Below are positions 9,501 through 19,875 of a DNA stretch of 64,000 nucleotides, in pieces. Numbering within the stretch: position 1 is the stretch's first letter; the number at the start of each line of letters is the position of its first letter. The stretch comes from Chelydra serpentina. Its lineage: Eukaryota; Chordata; Testudines; Chelydridae. The notes under the pieces are model-generated. The model did no database searches. It saw nothing but the letters and a program-made list of their open reading frames with translations, and was not told the origin of the DNA. The DNA lies in NCBI GenBank assembly GCA_037349315.1, contig JBAIAC010000133.1:434001-498000 (forward strand), given 5' to 3'. The translations under genes and the position numbers were made by a program.

Positions 9501-10904
9501 AGTCCTGCAGGGGACCCCAACCAAAGGTGTTGTCCCAGAATAACCCTGCGTATATGCTATGTAAAGAGAGGAGAGGGCTGGGAACCTGTGGGAACGACCT
9601 GGGATTGCACAGAAGGGTTCAAAGCTACAAGCAGTGCAGGGAATCCTCACTGCTCCCTTTCCCATTTCGTATTCCCTCCGACGCACAGAGAAAATCCCGG
9701 TCCCAGATATTGCCGTTGCCATCATGAATGGAACCTGCAACCTCCTGCTAAACTGCTCTGTCGCCGAGGGAGCGGAGAGCGCCACCTTCTTCTGGTTGTT
9801 CACCCGCAGGAGGATCGCCCAGACCAAGGAAGGACCCACCCTGCGCATCTTGAACCGGCCAAGAGCTAAAGACCTGGTCCACACTTGCCTGGCAAGGAAC
9901 CCTGTCAGCCAGGGCTCAAAAACGATCTCCATACAAGACTACTGCGGTAACTGACTATCTAAGCATCTCTTGGATAAACCTGAAAGGCATGAGGGTGCAG
10001 TACCAGCCCTGGGGTCAGTGCGTGTGGGTTATGATCCCGCTGCGTGAAATTCACCTCTGTGCAGAGAGCCAGCCGCGTGCCTCGGCCCCACTTAATCCTA
10101 GCTGCAGGCCCCTACCCTTACAGAGCCCAGGCCTTTCAAAACCTGACCTGTGGGCACAGGTTTTGTTGGCACAGAGGTGCTGGTCCATGCCCCTGACTGA
10201 CAGAGCCGTGCCGGTCAAACTCCCCATGTAGGTGCAGCTGTACCGACAAACGTGTCCTTTTTGCTGGTCTAGCTTGTGTCGTTCCGGTAGGTGGCTTAAC
10301 TCTACTGACAAAAGATCTCCTTGTGCTGGTATAAACTGTCCTCACTAGGTGGCTCTGCTGGACTAGTTATACCAGTAGAGCTGTCTCAGCAAAGCTTTTC
10401 TAGTGTAGTCCGTCTAGCCTGTAGAGACAGGCGGTGGTCTGCTTCTCCATTGCCCTGCCTCTTGCCCCGTCACTTACACCAGTGGAGTGTCTGGCCTCAG
10501 GAAGTCCCCAAAATCCCTTTCTCATTTCGTAGCATTGTATACCCCGTTGCAGGCATTTATACCAGTGCACCAGGTTGTGAGCTGTTTGGGGCAGAGACCG
10601 TCGTCTTGTTTGGTGTTTGTACAGCGCCTTGCACCACGGGGTCCCGGGCATAACCGAAAAGCAAAGAACAAGTAATATTCAGAGCAATAGGGAATGGGGA
10701 TAGGCAGGAGAGAATAGCTGCTTTCATAGGCAGAAAATAACCCCAGAGACCTAGAGATGCTCATTGCAGAGGCAAATGTTAATTCTGCGTTTGTCTGTTT
10801 CAACAGAAAGTGGCTCACCGGCATCCATTTTCCAAGCGCTGAAGGCAACGTGCTTCTTAGTGTTCTTTGGACTCCTCTGCAGCATGACCAATATTCTAAA
10901 ATAA
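6507..10904 (+). CDS. SLAM-family receptor gene 2, complete, GPI-type (CD48-like layout)
   Basis: Four exons, 6507-6558, 7659-7985, 9689-9946 and 10807-10904, total 735 nt and give a 244-residue protein. The junctions are all phase 1 with GT/AG borders. Order: signal peptide (residues 1-17), V-type Ig domain without any cysteine (about 18-126), C2 domain with four cysteines (about 127-212), then a tailless hydrophobic C-terminus. Length and layout match CD48, a GPI-linked leukocyte ligand. The V domain, however, reads more like Ly9/CD84/SLAMF6 (YSLVISNLSM, GTYRAQIN). It lies between another CD48-like gene and SLAMF1, so it looks like a tandem CD48-type paralogue. Orthology is inference and needs a tree. 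Confidence 0.85.
6564..6611. repeat. (TG)n(TA)n microsatellite
   Basis: A run of TG dinucleotides followed by TA dinucleotides begins six bases into intron 1 of gene 2, directly after the GTAAAG donor. The tract is expected to vary in length between individuals. Confidence 0.95.
6612..7350. mobile_element. long inverted-repeat element (CATGGGAGTTGTAGT family), copy 1
   Basis: AT-rich arms (GAATTTTCCATTGGAATGAA on the left, GGATTTCCATTCTGGAAAAT on the right) enclose a core with CATGGGAGTTGTAGTTTGG, ACTACATGTCCCAAAAA and TGCATCATGGGAG. The same core occurs at about 8930-9180 and 30300-30550. The opposed arms suggest a non-autonomous DNA transposon. I cannot name the superfamily. Confidence 0.6.
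7370..7493. mobile_element. hAT-type MITE with perfect 8-bp target duplication
   Basis: A 124-bp element starts TAGGGTGACCAGA and ends TCTGGTCACCCTA, near-perfect inverted termini. It is flanked on both sides by AGGAACGT (7362-7369 and 7494-7501). An exact 8-bp duplication is the mark of hAT insertion. It lies in intron 1 of gene 2, 165 bp before the V exon. Confidence 0.92.
7659..7985 (+). CDS. gene 2 V-type Ig domain exon
   Basis: The acceptor is GTTTCTAG (7651-7658) and the donor A|GTGAGT at 7986; 327 nt, phase 1 to phase 1. The domain has Trp of strand C (ETIVWNS), the D-x-G-x-Y motif (LDRGTYRAQI) and one N-glycosylation site (NLS). It has no cysteines, as is usual for SLAM-family V domains, which lack the B-F disulphide. 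The phrase YSLVISNL and the RAQIN strand are closest to Ly9/CD84/SLAMF6. Confidence 0.9.
8750..9220. mobile_element. inverted-repeat element (CATGGGAGTTGTAGT family), copy 2
   Basis: The core contains CCTCCTGGGAGCTGTAGTTT, CCCATCATGCACTACC, ATGCATCATGGGAAATGTAG and GAACTACCATTCCCATGAGG, which pair as opposed arms. AT-rich flanks (AACATTTTTTGGTTATCACC) match the arms of copy 1. It lies in intron 2 of gene 2. Confidence 0.6.
9295..9425. mobile_element. hAT-like repeat fragment ending TCTGGTCACCCTA
   Basis: The block CGCTGAAATTCCGCCGAAGA, GTGTCCCGATATTTTTTACTT and the terminus CATCTGGTCACCCTAG resemble the right half of the element at 7370. GTTGCAA occurs at 9295 and again at 9419 and may be a target duplication. 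The left terminus is not recognisable. Confidence 0.5.
9689..9946 (+). CDS. gene 2 C2-type Ig domain exon
   Basis: The acceptor is ...GCACAG (9683-9688) and the donor G|GTAACT at 9947; 258 nt, phase 1 to phase 1. It encodes the four expected cysteines (TCNLLLNC, HTCLARNP, and a final DYC). The C-L-A-R-N-P-V-S motif is the SLAM-family C2 signature. The strand C Trp is in FFWLFT. N-glycosylation sites are NGT and NCS. Confidence 0.9.
10190..10400. repeat. short inverted-terminal repeat (GGTGTAGACA/TACCAGTA family)
   Basis: Words such as TGTACCGACAAACGTGTCC, GTGCTGGTATAAACTG and AGTTATACCAGTAGAGCTGT recur in similar order near 21640-21860 and 28960-29180. This is probably a MITE remnant. Confidence 0.4.
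10560..10655 (+). repeat. SINE 3' tail fragment
   Basis: GTGAGCTGTTTGGGGCAGAG followed by TTTGTACAGCGCCTTGCACC is the conserved tail seen also at 26925-27040 and 49645-50010. Confidence 0.65.
10807..10904 (+). CDS. gene 2 terminal exon, GPI-type C-terminus
   Basis: The exon follows GTTTCAACAG (10797-10806) and completes G|AA to Glu. It encodes ESGSPASIFQALK, then a hydrophobic end with CFLVFFGLLCSM, and stops at TAA 10902-10904. Small residues (S-G-S, P-A-S) precede the hydrophobic run, as in GPI-anchor signals. There is no cytoplasmic signalling motif. Confidence 0.82.
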
Positions 10905-11253
10905 GGACCACGCGCTGCCTTCCAATGCAGACCGGAGTGACGGGAATGCCTGCAAAGGGAAGATTTGTTGCTGAGGGGGAAACAGAAGTTATAACACCAA
11001 GTGCTTCCAAATGCCACCAACCCTGAACTGCAGGCCTTCTAACGCAAAGAGCTGCCACTGCAGAACTTATTCCTGCGGCTTTTTAAAAAGCTACTGTAGA
11101 TTAAAATCAGGGAGAGAAGATGCTGAGGCATTTCACATCTGTAAGCAGAAGGTGATAATCTCCTAATATCTTCTCCTTATGGGCATGAAGCATCACACCT
11201 GAGATCCAGCCAATAGTGGGATTGTTTGCTCATTGTGTTGACTCCCGTTTACC

Positions 11254-11259
11254 AATAAA
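11254..11259 (+). terminator. polyadenylation signal of gene 2
   Basis: AATAAA lies 350 bp after the stop codon, in non-repetitive sequence, followed by a GT-containing stretch. Confidence 0.75.
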
Positions 11260-11656
11260 ATGCACTTTTCGGTCAGGCCTGAAGTTACTGATCTGCTCCT
11301 AAAGATGTGGGTTCCCCGCCCCCCCAGTTATGCCAAGGCTCGGGGTGTCGCTGTAATTTATGCTCGGAGTGGAGTAAAGGAGCCTTAGCGTAAATGAGAA
11401 TCTACCCCCACAAGATCTTCAGCGAATAAAGACCCCTCTGCAAATCAACGGGCCTGATCCTCCCCCGGCTTGCACACCCCCCGGGCTTGGTTCACTATTG
11501 TACTAGGCCAGTGGTTGTTGCCTGCTGTGGTGTGCTGCAATCTGGTGGGCAGGAAACCCCTCCCCATTTAACTGCCAGCTTCCTCTCTCGCTCATTGCTG
11601 CAGTTGAGTTCTCAGTGCATTTATCCGGGCGGCAGGGGGAAGAAAGCCAGTGAGAT

Positions 11657-11945
11657 GGGGGCAGTGGTGTTGCCAATCCCCCACATTCAGAAATCGTGAG
11701 CCAGGCCATCCAGAACGCCTGCGTTGCGAATCACAAGGGCTTGTGTTGTTTAATACTCGTGATGGGGGGTTTTTTTCTTTGCCTTCTGTGTTTTTCAGCT
11801 TTAGGGCTCTCGCTTTCAAGCCTTCCTCTGCAAGGGGCTAGATCCTTTTTTTTTTCTAAGCCGATATTCTCAGGAACCCACCTTCATCCAGGAGCTGGGC
11901 TTGCAGAAAAACAGGAGAAAATCGGGAGAGTTGGTAGCACTGGCG
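11657..11945. repeat. interspersed repeat 'B' (TGTTGCCA.../GTTGGTAGCACTG), copy 1
   Basis: It starts GTGGTGTTGCCAATCCCC, carries TCTCGCTTTCAAGCC and TCTAAGCC, and ends AGAGTTGGTAGCACTG. Related copies lie at 23660-23870, 47150-47370 and 54670-54955. Opposed TTGCCA/TGGCA-type ends suggest a DNA transposon. Confidence 0.5.
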
Positions 11946-12559
11946 ACAACTTCCCTGCTGCCCAAATTGTTAATGAGGGGGAACGAAGGAAGCACCTTCC
12001 TAAGTGGAGAAGAAGGGGAATCCTTTATCTTGGCTTTTACACTTGGAACTGCCATGTGGAATAGCCACGGGAAACTCTTTCTTACCTGGCCTTCTCAGAA
12101 GCTCCGCTTGGGCTCTAGGGGACAATGACGTTTCACCCTGGGGCGTGTGGCTTCCTGGGTCTCAACTCGAGTCACCCGTCCCCACTCCTGGAGGGACAGA
12201 GTGAAAAGAAGATCAGCATTGAACGGCTAAACGCTTAGGGTACATCCATACAGCAACAGCTGTAAGGGTTAGCGGGCTACAATGGCAGTGAAGACAGAGC
12301 AGGGTGGGCTCAGAGCAGGTCAGGAAGCTGTGTCTGTACCCAGGATCCGTGCTGGGCTGGCACTACCCAGGCCAAAGCCGGCGCTGTGCTCGCTTCACAG
12401 CTATTGTGCCCTGCGCTGGCTGGATTCAAATTCATCACAATGGCAAGGTCCATGGTGGACTTCATAGAGTCTCTGCCCCGTCCCCCTTTTGAGAGTCAAA
12501 ACTGCATAAAAACCTCACCCCCTAGTGCTGTCACGGTGCCATTATGATGATTAATCATC

Positions 12560-12870
12560 TCCGCCGTGGTAGCACCTAGGAGCCAAGATCCCAAGGTGTC
12601 AGGTGCTGTACGGACAGAGAACAAAAAGCCAGTCTGTGCCCCCCACGTGCTTAGGGACACAAGGCGGGCGAGGTCGTATCTTTGATTGGACCAACTTCTG
12701 TGGCGCAAGGTGCACGCTCTCAAACTACACGCAGCTCTTCTCGGGTCTGGGAAAGGTGCTCGGAGTGTCGCCGCTGCCTACAAGGTGGCAGATGGTTTAG
12801 CGCAAGGAGTTAACACCTGTTGCAAGAAACCCTTGGAGGTGAAGTGGGCCGTTATCACCTCTGCAGCCAC
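12560..12870 (+). repeat. interspersed repeat (GATTGGACCAAC family)
   Basis: It contains AGGTCGTATCTTTGATTGGA, CCAACTTCTGTGG, TCTCGGGTCTGGGAAAGGTG and CACCTCTGCAGCCACAGGAC in the order of a common reptile repeat. Part of it is found reversed at 2490-2640. Confidence 0.55.
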
Positions 12871-12879
12871 AGGACAAAG

Positions 12880-13830
12880 CAGGGTTAGTGGGCTGCAGAT
12901 TGCTGTAAGAAGCCCTAACTCCAGTGTCTTTTTAGTGTCTAGTGAATGAATTTAAGCTCCCAGGGCCCAACGGGGCTACAGCAACATCGCCTACAGCAGC
13001 CTACGCTAGTTTGCAGGCCCAGGAGACGACGTCAAGGTGCTTACCCCTCCATTGGGGACATTGCAGCCCGTATGTACTATGTGTGCTGCCCAACCCCAAA
13101 ATACTAACATCCCCCTATACTCTGCATGCTACCCCCAATGGCCAATAACTGACGCTTCAAACTGTTTGTATCATCTATTCTTAAACATTTTCTAATAAAA
13201 TGTACATCCTGCAAGCGAATGACTGGCAACATTGGATCAGTCCCATCAAGCTAAGGATGAGTGAGCACATATCATTATCCCCACCACCACCCCGACTCTC
13301 ATGGGACCCCTCCGTAGAAGAAAGTGCCACCGTTGACAATACAGGGTTTACTGAGGGTCAGCCCGGCCGCTCCATGTGGCTCCATGCCAGCTTACTCCTG
13401 GCGCGGGGGTCTCCAGGATCGAGCGCCACAGCGTTTCTACAGCTGCTGTTCCCCTCCCTGCTACCTCCACTGCTCAAATTCTCCTCTGAGGCTCAGCTGG
13501 GCCAGCAGCAGCGCCTGACAAATGCAGCCTGCCCGTTGTGTGACACACGAGTTTGTTGTTGTTTCCTTCTCGGTCTGATCCGTGGCTGGCGAATCTCTTT
13601 TTATAAATAGCTTTCCGTGGCAGTGACTGGATTCCCTGAAGCGTGGGCTGGGCTATGCTAGAGAGAGGCCACAGGGAGTTCTGGGAACGCCATCCTTTCC
13701 CCGAGCTTGGTTTGCGCTTTAGCCATTTGCTCCGACATCTCCCACGCACACAGACCGCGATGCTACCCCGGTGGAGGCTGGCAAGGGTGCTTTCGGTACC
13801 CCGGCTGCTTTAGAGGAAGGTGCAAGGTAC
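12880..13830. other. intergenic stretch, nothing recognised
   Basis: No Ig, signal-peptide or membrane-exon signature was found on either strand, and no clear repeat termini. Confidence 0.4.
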
Positions 13831-14290
13831 CCCCTTGTGGACAGTTATGGAATAGCTTGCCCCAAGCAAACTTCTTTCCTAATCTCTATCGTTAGAGGGG
13901 AGTTTATGCCCGGAAGCATGAGGGTATATATCCTTTCTAAAAGATTATCCAGTCTAATGTAATGGTGGATATTCTCTTTATCCATACACATGTCTAATCT
14001 ATTTATTAATCCTGTTAAACTCTTGGTCGCAATATCTTGTGGCAACGAGTTCTGCAGATGAACTATGCATTACGTCACAAAGCATTTCCTTTTATCAGCT
14101 TCCTTTCATCATCAGGAGGTGTAATGGGGTGTTTGCCATGGTACTAAGCAAGCTGAGATCTCTCTATACCAAACCCCAAACCTTGTTTAATGCTGGACAG
14201 TTTCAGGGTCATGTTAACACCTTTGATGCTTTGGACCCATTTGGTCCATCTAAATCAATACAACAGCCCTGTTCTATGTTTGTATCGTAC
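13830..14290 (-). mobile_element. probable LINE 3'-region fragment (L3/CR1 group)
   Basis: GGAATAGCTTGCCCCAAGC, TTTATTAATCCTGTTAAACTC and TTCCTTTTATCAGCTTCC resemble the reversed 3' part of old CR1/L3-group LINEs. No coding remnant is readable. Confidence 0.4.
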
Positions 14291-14347
14291 CAGGTGCTAT
14301 GGGTTCTGGTCCATTATATAGCCTACGCACTATATAATTATAATTAA

Positions 14348-14707
14348 GGCCCTACTTGAATTGCAGGATGATTGTCAAATAATCGCGGCTGAATTGCGGA
14401 CAAGATGTGGAAAAGGAATAACGGCCCTTTATTAATTGCAGTCGTTTAGAAAAGCCGGAGAAGACCTATTAGTTTAAGAAATATTTGCTGGAACAATATA
14501 AACACTCAAGTATTATCTTAGGCCTGCTAATTTTTTTGATAACCAGACATTTTGCCACAACTAGATTACAGTTATTAACACGCGGGGCTGACAGCAGGAG
14601 TCTGGGTGGCTGGATCCCGCTCTCAGCTGCCCGGCTGACAAAATTGCGGGGGAAGCCTAATATTGCGGGACCCACAATTTCCACAATATTGCAAATGACG
14701 TAGGGCC
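14348..14707. mobile_element. TTAA-flanked short DNA transposon (piggyBac-like)
   Basis: A 360-bp segment begins GGCCCTAC and ends GTAGGGCC, a perfect 8-bp inverted terminus. It is bordered by TTAA on both sides (14344-14347 and 14708-14711). A TTAA duplication is typical of piggyBac-type transposition. The AATTGC/GCAATT words inside are also opposed. No transposase remnant is present. Confidence 0.6.
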
Positions 14708-15284
14708 TTAATTTTAATATTTAGTAGAGATGTACGTGAGCAGTTCCGATTACTCCTTCTAAGGCGGATTGCCTTTAACTCGTCACCACCAAATTTCATC
14801 GACCATCACGCTGCCCATTCACCAAGAACAGGCAGTACCCTGGAGCTTCCTCCCAAGAGGTGACCAGGGAAAGGGAAGAGTATATGGAGACCCCAGGAGT
14901 TAGGGATTTGGCCTAGGGTTTCATAGACGTTAAGGCCAGAAGGAAGCATTTGCTCATCTATTTTGATTTCGTGTATATCACGGGCCATTACATGCCTCCC
15001 AAGTACACCGATATACAGCCCAATGATGCTAGACTAAAGCATTTCAGTCATCAAAAGACTTATCTATTGGTTGCCAAAGGCAGAGAACAGAGTCACCAAG
15101 GTGCCCCTGTGCCAGAGATAGGGGTTTCCTGCAATATCTTTGGGATCTTACTGCATTACGTTAATGTATCAGTGTGGGCCAGGGATTGTCTGTAATCCCA
15201 TCGGGGGGAGAGGGACCACAGCCCTCCAGGCTCAAAGAACAGTGTGATGGTGGGGGGAGGCAGGTGATGAGGCAAATTCACTCA

Positions 15285-15445
15285 GGTTGTAACACCTCCA
15301 GGGACGTCCCACCATCGGGAGCGTCTGCATATTCTGGTTCAAATTGGTTTCTCCAGAGACCAACTGACAAAGGAAGAACTTCTGGATAAAGAGCCTGAGT
15401 TTGAAGTGACTCAGGGCCTGCTTTTGGATCCAGCACATGGAGATG
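15285..15445 (-). repeat. interspersed repeat 'A', copy 2 (reversed)
   Basis: GGTTGTAACACCTCCAGGGA, TGGTTTCTCCAGAGACCAAC and GGATAAAGAGCCTGAGTTTG are the reverse complement of the blocks at 1925-2480 and 56865-57080, here without the insertion found in copy 1. Confidence 0.7.
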
Positions 15446-15984
15446 ATCTGCCATCTAAGGGGGTTCCCAGTCCTTCCTGGGAAGGGTAGGAAAGCCTTTG
15501 GCCTACAGAGGCCCTGTGAGACTGCGGGGTGACCCCAGTAAGCTTTTAGCAACCAGACAGGAAGTGTTATTGTTTGATAGGTTGTCTCTGTAATGCTTTT
15601 ACTTTAAGAATAAAGGCACTTGCTTATAAAGAGCTGTGCGGTAACTTGTGACTGATGGCAATTCACCTGTTCCTAGCTTCTAAGGAGCAAACAGAGTGCA
15701 GACGCTGGCCTGGTTAAGCAGTCTGGCTTGCTGGGTAACCCAGTGTAGTCAGGAATTATGCAGCCTGGAAAGGAGGCTGGCGGACAGGCAGGAGGGAGAT
15801 GTGGGTCTCTGCGTAAGAGAAATCATGGCTGAGGAACCGGGAGCCTAGAGCAGGTGCCGTTCTTGGACCACAGAGCGGGAATACAGGTCCAGTTGCCCTG
15901 AACTGTGACCGCTGCTGACGCATGAGGGCCCTGCCCTAGCAGGAAATTGATCAAATCAAATATGCCCAGTTTATGCTAATGTGT

Positions 15985-16165
15985 AAAAGACGTGGTTTCA
16001 ATTCCCGCTCTGCTACAGACATGCTGCGTGACCTTGGGGAAGTCACTTACTCACTGGGCCTCAGTTCTCGGCCTGTAAAATGGAGCGAATAGCAGGGCCC
16101 CGCTTCACACAGGCATTGTGAGGTGATTTGCAGGTAAAACTAGTGTAGCGCTCAGGGAATATAGT
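15985..16165 (+). repeat. MIR-like SINE
   Basis: It carries GTTTCAATTCCCGCTCTGC, ACCTTGGGGAAGTCACTTAC, CTCAGTTCTCGGCCTGTAAA and the TGTGAGGTGATTTG end of the family. Confidence 0.8.
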
Positions 16166-16409
16166 ACGCACGGCAGACGGTGTCAGGCTGGTGAGCCCTT
16201 TACACAGCTGCCGCTGAGTGAATTCCTGCAGGCTGCCTGTTCACATGGTGATCCTGCACGGGCTTAAGCAAAGCTGAGGGGCTCAATCCCGGCTTGTGTT
16301 GCACTAGGAGGAGGAAAGGCCGCAGCATCCCACCTAGCAAGAAGGCACAATGCCCTTGTGGGTCCTGACCAGACTATAATGTAAACCCTTAACTCTGACC
16401 TCTATTTGG

Positions 16410-17250
16410 GGCTTACCGTAAAAGCTTCTGGTTTTAAGAGCTTGCAGGAAAATCTGAGTTTTCATTTCTTTAAAAGTTCCTAGCCTTGTGGTTGCAGAGA
16501 AAACATGAATCGAGTGACTAGAAGCGCCGAAACAAAAGGCAAAGAAAAAGAGCTGACTGGCGGTTGTTTTTGGTTTTACGAAAATCTCCTGATTTATAAG
16601 TCAGTCTTGTGATTTTGTGGGGCCTGATTTATGGGTTTTGGATGTTGCTCTATTGACATGTGCAGTTTACCTGTCTCTCGCTTTATGTTCATGGGATGCT
16701 CTGTGTCTGTGAAAGTGTGAGGTTGAAGTTGTTGGTGTGTGTTAGTTAGATGGTTTGTGGGAGTTAGAGGAATAGGGGCAATGCTTCTATTGTGTGTGAG
16801 CTAATTCACTATTCACGGTGGGTCTGGTTAAGGTGACAGATGGTTGTTATTTCTGGAGAAGGGAGCTTCCTAGTCCATTGGTCATTTCTTTGCTTTTCAG
16901 GAACTGAATTGGGTGGGTTTTTCATTTAAGCAATCTTAGCTGTTACTTAAGATTGGCTTTTTGTTTTGTTTTGTATTAACTATCTAGCTATCTATTTATC
17001 TATAGACATCACAGTCTGTTTATCGGTGAGCTGCTGGAGAGCTGTGCAGTCAAGCATTACGCAGTGGGACTCTATACACTTTGAATATTTCCACCCCCAA
17101 AGAAAAAAGGAAAGGCACAGCAGACCAAAAACAGGAAACATGCGTGGTCCCACAAGAAGCTTGCGTCTTATTTGAATACACCTGGTCTTACTGTATACTG
17201 TATCAGCAGACCTTTAAATACTAAGTCCACTGCAAGCAAACGTTCATGCG
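16410..17250. other. upstream region of SLAMF1 with old repeat remnants
   Basis: 16410-16640 has words of repeat 'B' (TTTAAAAGTTCCTAGCC, GATTTTGTGGGGCCTGATTT). The 250 bp before the SLAMF1 start carry no obvious TATA box close to the ATG. A TATACTGTATCAG run lies near 17194. Promoter elements are not resolved. Confidence 0.35.
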
Positions 17251-17257
17251 TCGAGAG

Positions 17258-17309
17258 ATGGACTGCAGTGAATGCATTTTGCTGATCATTTCTTTTTGCT
17301 GCGCTGGGG
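17258..17309 (+). CDS. SLAMF1: SLAMF1 signal-peptide exon
   Basis: ATG with G at -3 and G at +4 opens MDCSECILLIISFCCAG, followed by one base G and the donor GTATGT at 17310. It is 52 nt and phase 1, the same as the two other signal exons in the window. It starts M-D like mammalian SLAMF1. Nothing between it and the V exon at 23939 offers a better leader. The split codon joins to Gly. Confidence 0.78.
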
Positions 17310-19843
17310 GTATGTACGTTTTCCTATGGTTAAAAGGCTGGGTGCACATGGATTTGAGGGTGTATGCTGTTCAGAGCTAAATGTCACAATTGCTTTTATC
17401 ATGCATGAGGCAGAGACTGCTGTGCTTTAGAGCCCGAATACAAATCTGCATTGAAAAGAGGAACAGCTTTCTGCAGAGGGTGGATAGATCATAATGTGGA
17501 TGCTCATGGGACTGTGAAGGGAGATGAGACCCAAGACAGAGCGATCGATCCGTATATGTGCAGCAAGGAATCCTTTTGCAATGTATATTAGAGCTGGGTG
17601 AATAATTTGTAACAAATCATGCGGTACCTGTCTCTGCCGCCCTTACTCATGGGGTGCGTAGTGCTTTATTTCACAAGGAGTCCCGGTGACTTCAGTAGAA
17701 CTATTTAGGGAATCTGTCACTTTACTGTCATTCGCAGGGAGCCTAGCAGCAAGGGGTCCTAGTCTGTGACTGGGATTCCGAGATGCCACCACAATAAATA
17801 ATGACAATGAATTAATGCCTAGGCGGAACGGCGTGAAATTAGCACTGGGGAAGATTGAGGCTGGCGGTCAGGTGAAGTTTACAAACGGTGAGCTCTGTCT
17901 GTCAGGCTGTTGAACGGGGGGTCAGCCCCAAAGCTCACATCACTTAAAATTAGATGGCTCAAAGTGCTAGAAATGGATTGCATCACAAATCTCCGTGGAA
18001 CAGCTTGTAGGGAGCCAGCATGCACTGGCCAGGGTGATGCTGGCGGGATGGGTGAAATTACCCTAATTCTGCAGGTCTTTGCGATCTTGGATTTCTATGC
18101 ACAGAAGACTCTGTTCTTTTCAGGGCTCTGGAGATGGCTCTACTGGCTACTATATGTCCAGGGATGCATGTGCCGTGTCTTGCTAAAGGGAGCGTGTGTC
18201 TAGTGGTCAGACTGGAAGTCAGCACTGCTGGGATCTGTTCTCAGTTTGCGGGGGATGTGTGTCTAGTGGTTAGAGTAGGGGGAATGGGAGCCAAGGCTCC
18301 TGGGGTCCTATTAGGATTTTTCTGTCATTCGGGGCAGGCGTAACAACTGTCAAAAATGAAGATTAAAACATCTTTCATATTATTTGAAGATTGTTTAAAA
18401 CGAAAAGTGCGGGCAGGACAATAAAGACGTGCCTCACGTCAAACAAAGCAACGGGAACCAGAGCGGCTGTTGTGGGTCCATCTTAGACAGGGCTCAGTGA
18501 GGATGCTTTGCACACCCCTGGCCCCTTCCATTCATGGGTCTCTAAACCCTTTCGAGGCATTAGTGACAGAGCCGCTCAAACTCTTTGGGAGGGCGGTCCC
18601 TGATATTATCCCCATTTCACAGAAAGGGAGGACCAGGAAGGCTGACAGGTTGCCCATAATTAGACAGCAAGGTGGCAGCAGAGATGGACATAGGACCCCT
18701 GACTACCAGTCCTGTGCTCTAACCGGTAACCTAGACACTAGTTCAGAGCCAGATCTAGAGCTCAGGAGTCCAGATTCCCACGCTCCTGTTCGAACCACTA
18801 GAAAACATTAACAATGCGCAAGACACCATCTACTGAATGTGCTGCAATAACGGGGCAGAATGAGATGAGTTAAAGAAAAGGAGACCACGGGACAGCCTTG
18901 GTTTGGAATTTCTCATTTGTTTTGTTGGTTCAAAACTGGCTCCGTACCAGGCGAATATATGCTGTAACTTCCCCTTGGGTTTTCCTGTGTCGGGGGCATA
19001 GCAAAAAGAGTCCCACATGCCATGAGAGCTGCTTTAGGCTCACCACCCATCTCTGATCCCATCGTGAGCTTTTCCTTTGGAATGCTGCTGCTCCTGGACT
19101 CGAGCCGGGTTTTAACCTGGATTCTGTCTGACTCGGTTTTGCCTGTTGTCAGAGTTCAAATGAGATGCCTGCTTCATACTGGATGTGCCCTCTGCGTGGG
19201 AACTCTGCCCGGGCCTGGCCGAGGGGTTTTCGAGATGAGCTAACAGGGCTTTTCCATCGGTCCCTAGTCACAACACACCACTCTGGGGCCTAGTTCTCAT
19301 TTACACTCTGTGCTACTGGCATAAATGAAAAGCAAAGCTCGTGGTCTGTTCCTGCCACATCCTGGGAATACACAGCTACATGCTAAGTTGGCTATTTTGT
19401 GATGGTTTGTGGTATTTACTGAAACTGTACAACTGTGTGTTTGAAAACTAGGCCGGATGGGGATCGGCCCTCTGTGGGGGCAGAACCCCCCCTTTCTTTG
19501 TTTCCGTGTTGGGGCAAACCCCCTCCTCTCATGGAAATAATTCATAGGAAAGAGCGGGCGGTAAAATGAGTTGTTTTTGCTTCCAATTTAACTGACAACA
19601 ACAACACAGTCAACCATGAGCTGTCATCTCTCACTACGAATGTTTCCTACAAAAACAAAACTTGGGTAATTAATAGGACGGGAGAATGTGAATCATTGTG
19701 CCCTGGGTAACAGGAGGAAAAGGGCTCTCGGGGACTTCCCCCAACCAAGGAGGGCTGATTTCTTCACAAAGTTATCTCCAGGAGAAATGGACAGTGCTGG
19801 GCATTTTTCATTGACCCCAATCTATGTATCTGCACGGGCGCGT

Positions 19844-19875
<32 letters not shown>

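Noticed and set aside
19081..19160. Hydrophobic ATG frame (MLLLLDSS...) as SLAMF1 signal exon
   Set aside because: No GT donor in phase 1 at the right distance; the 52-nt exon at 17258 fits far better.
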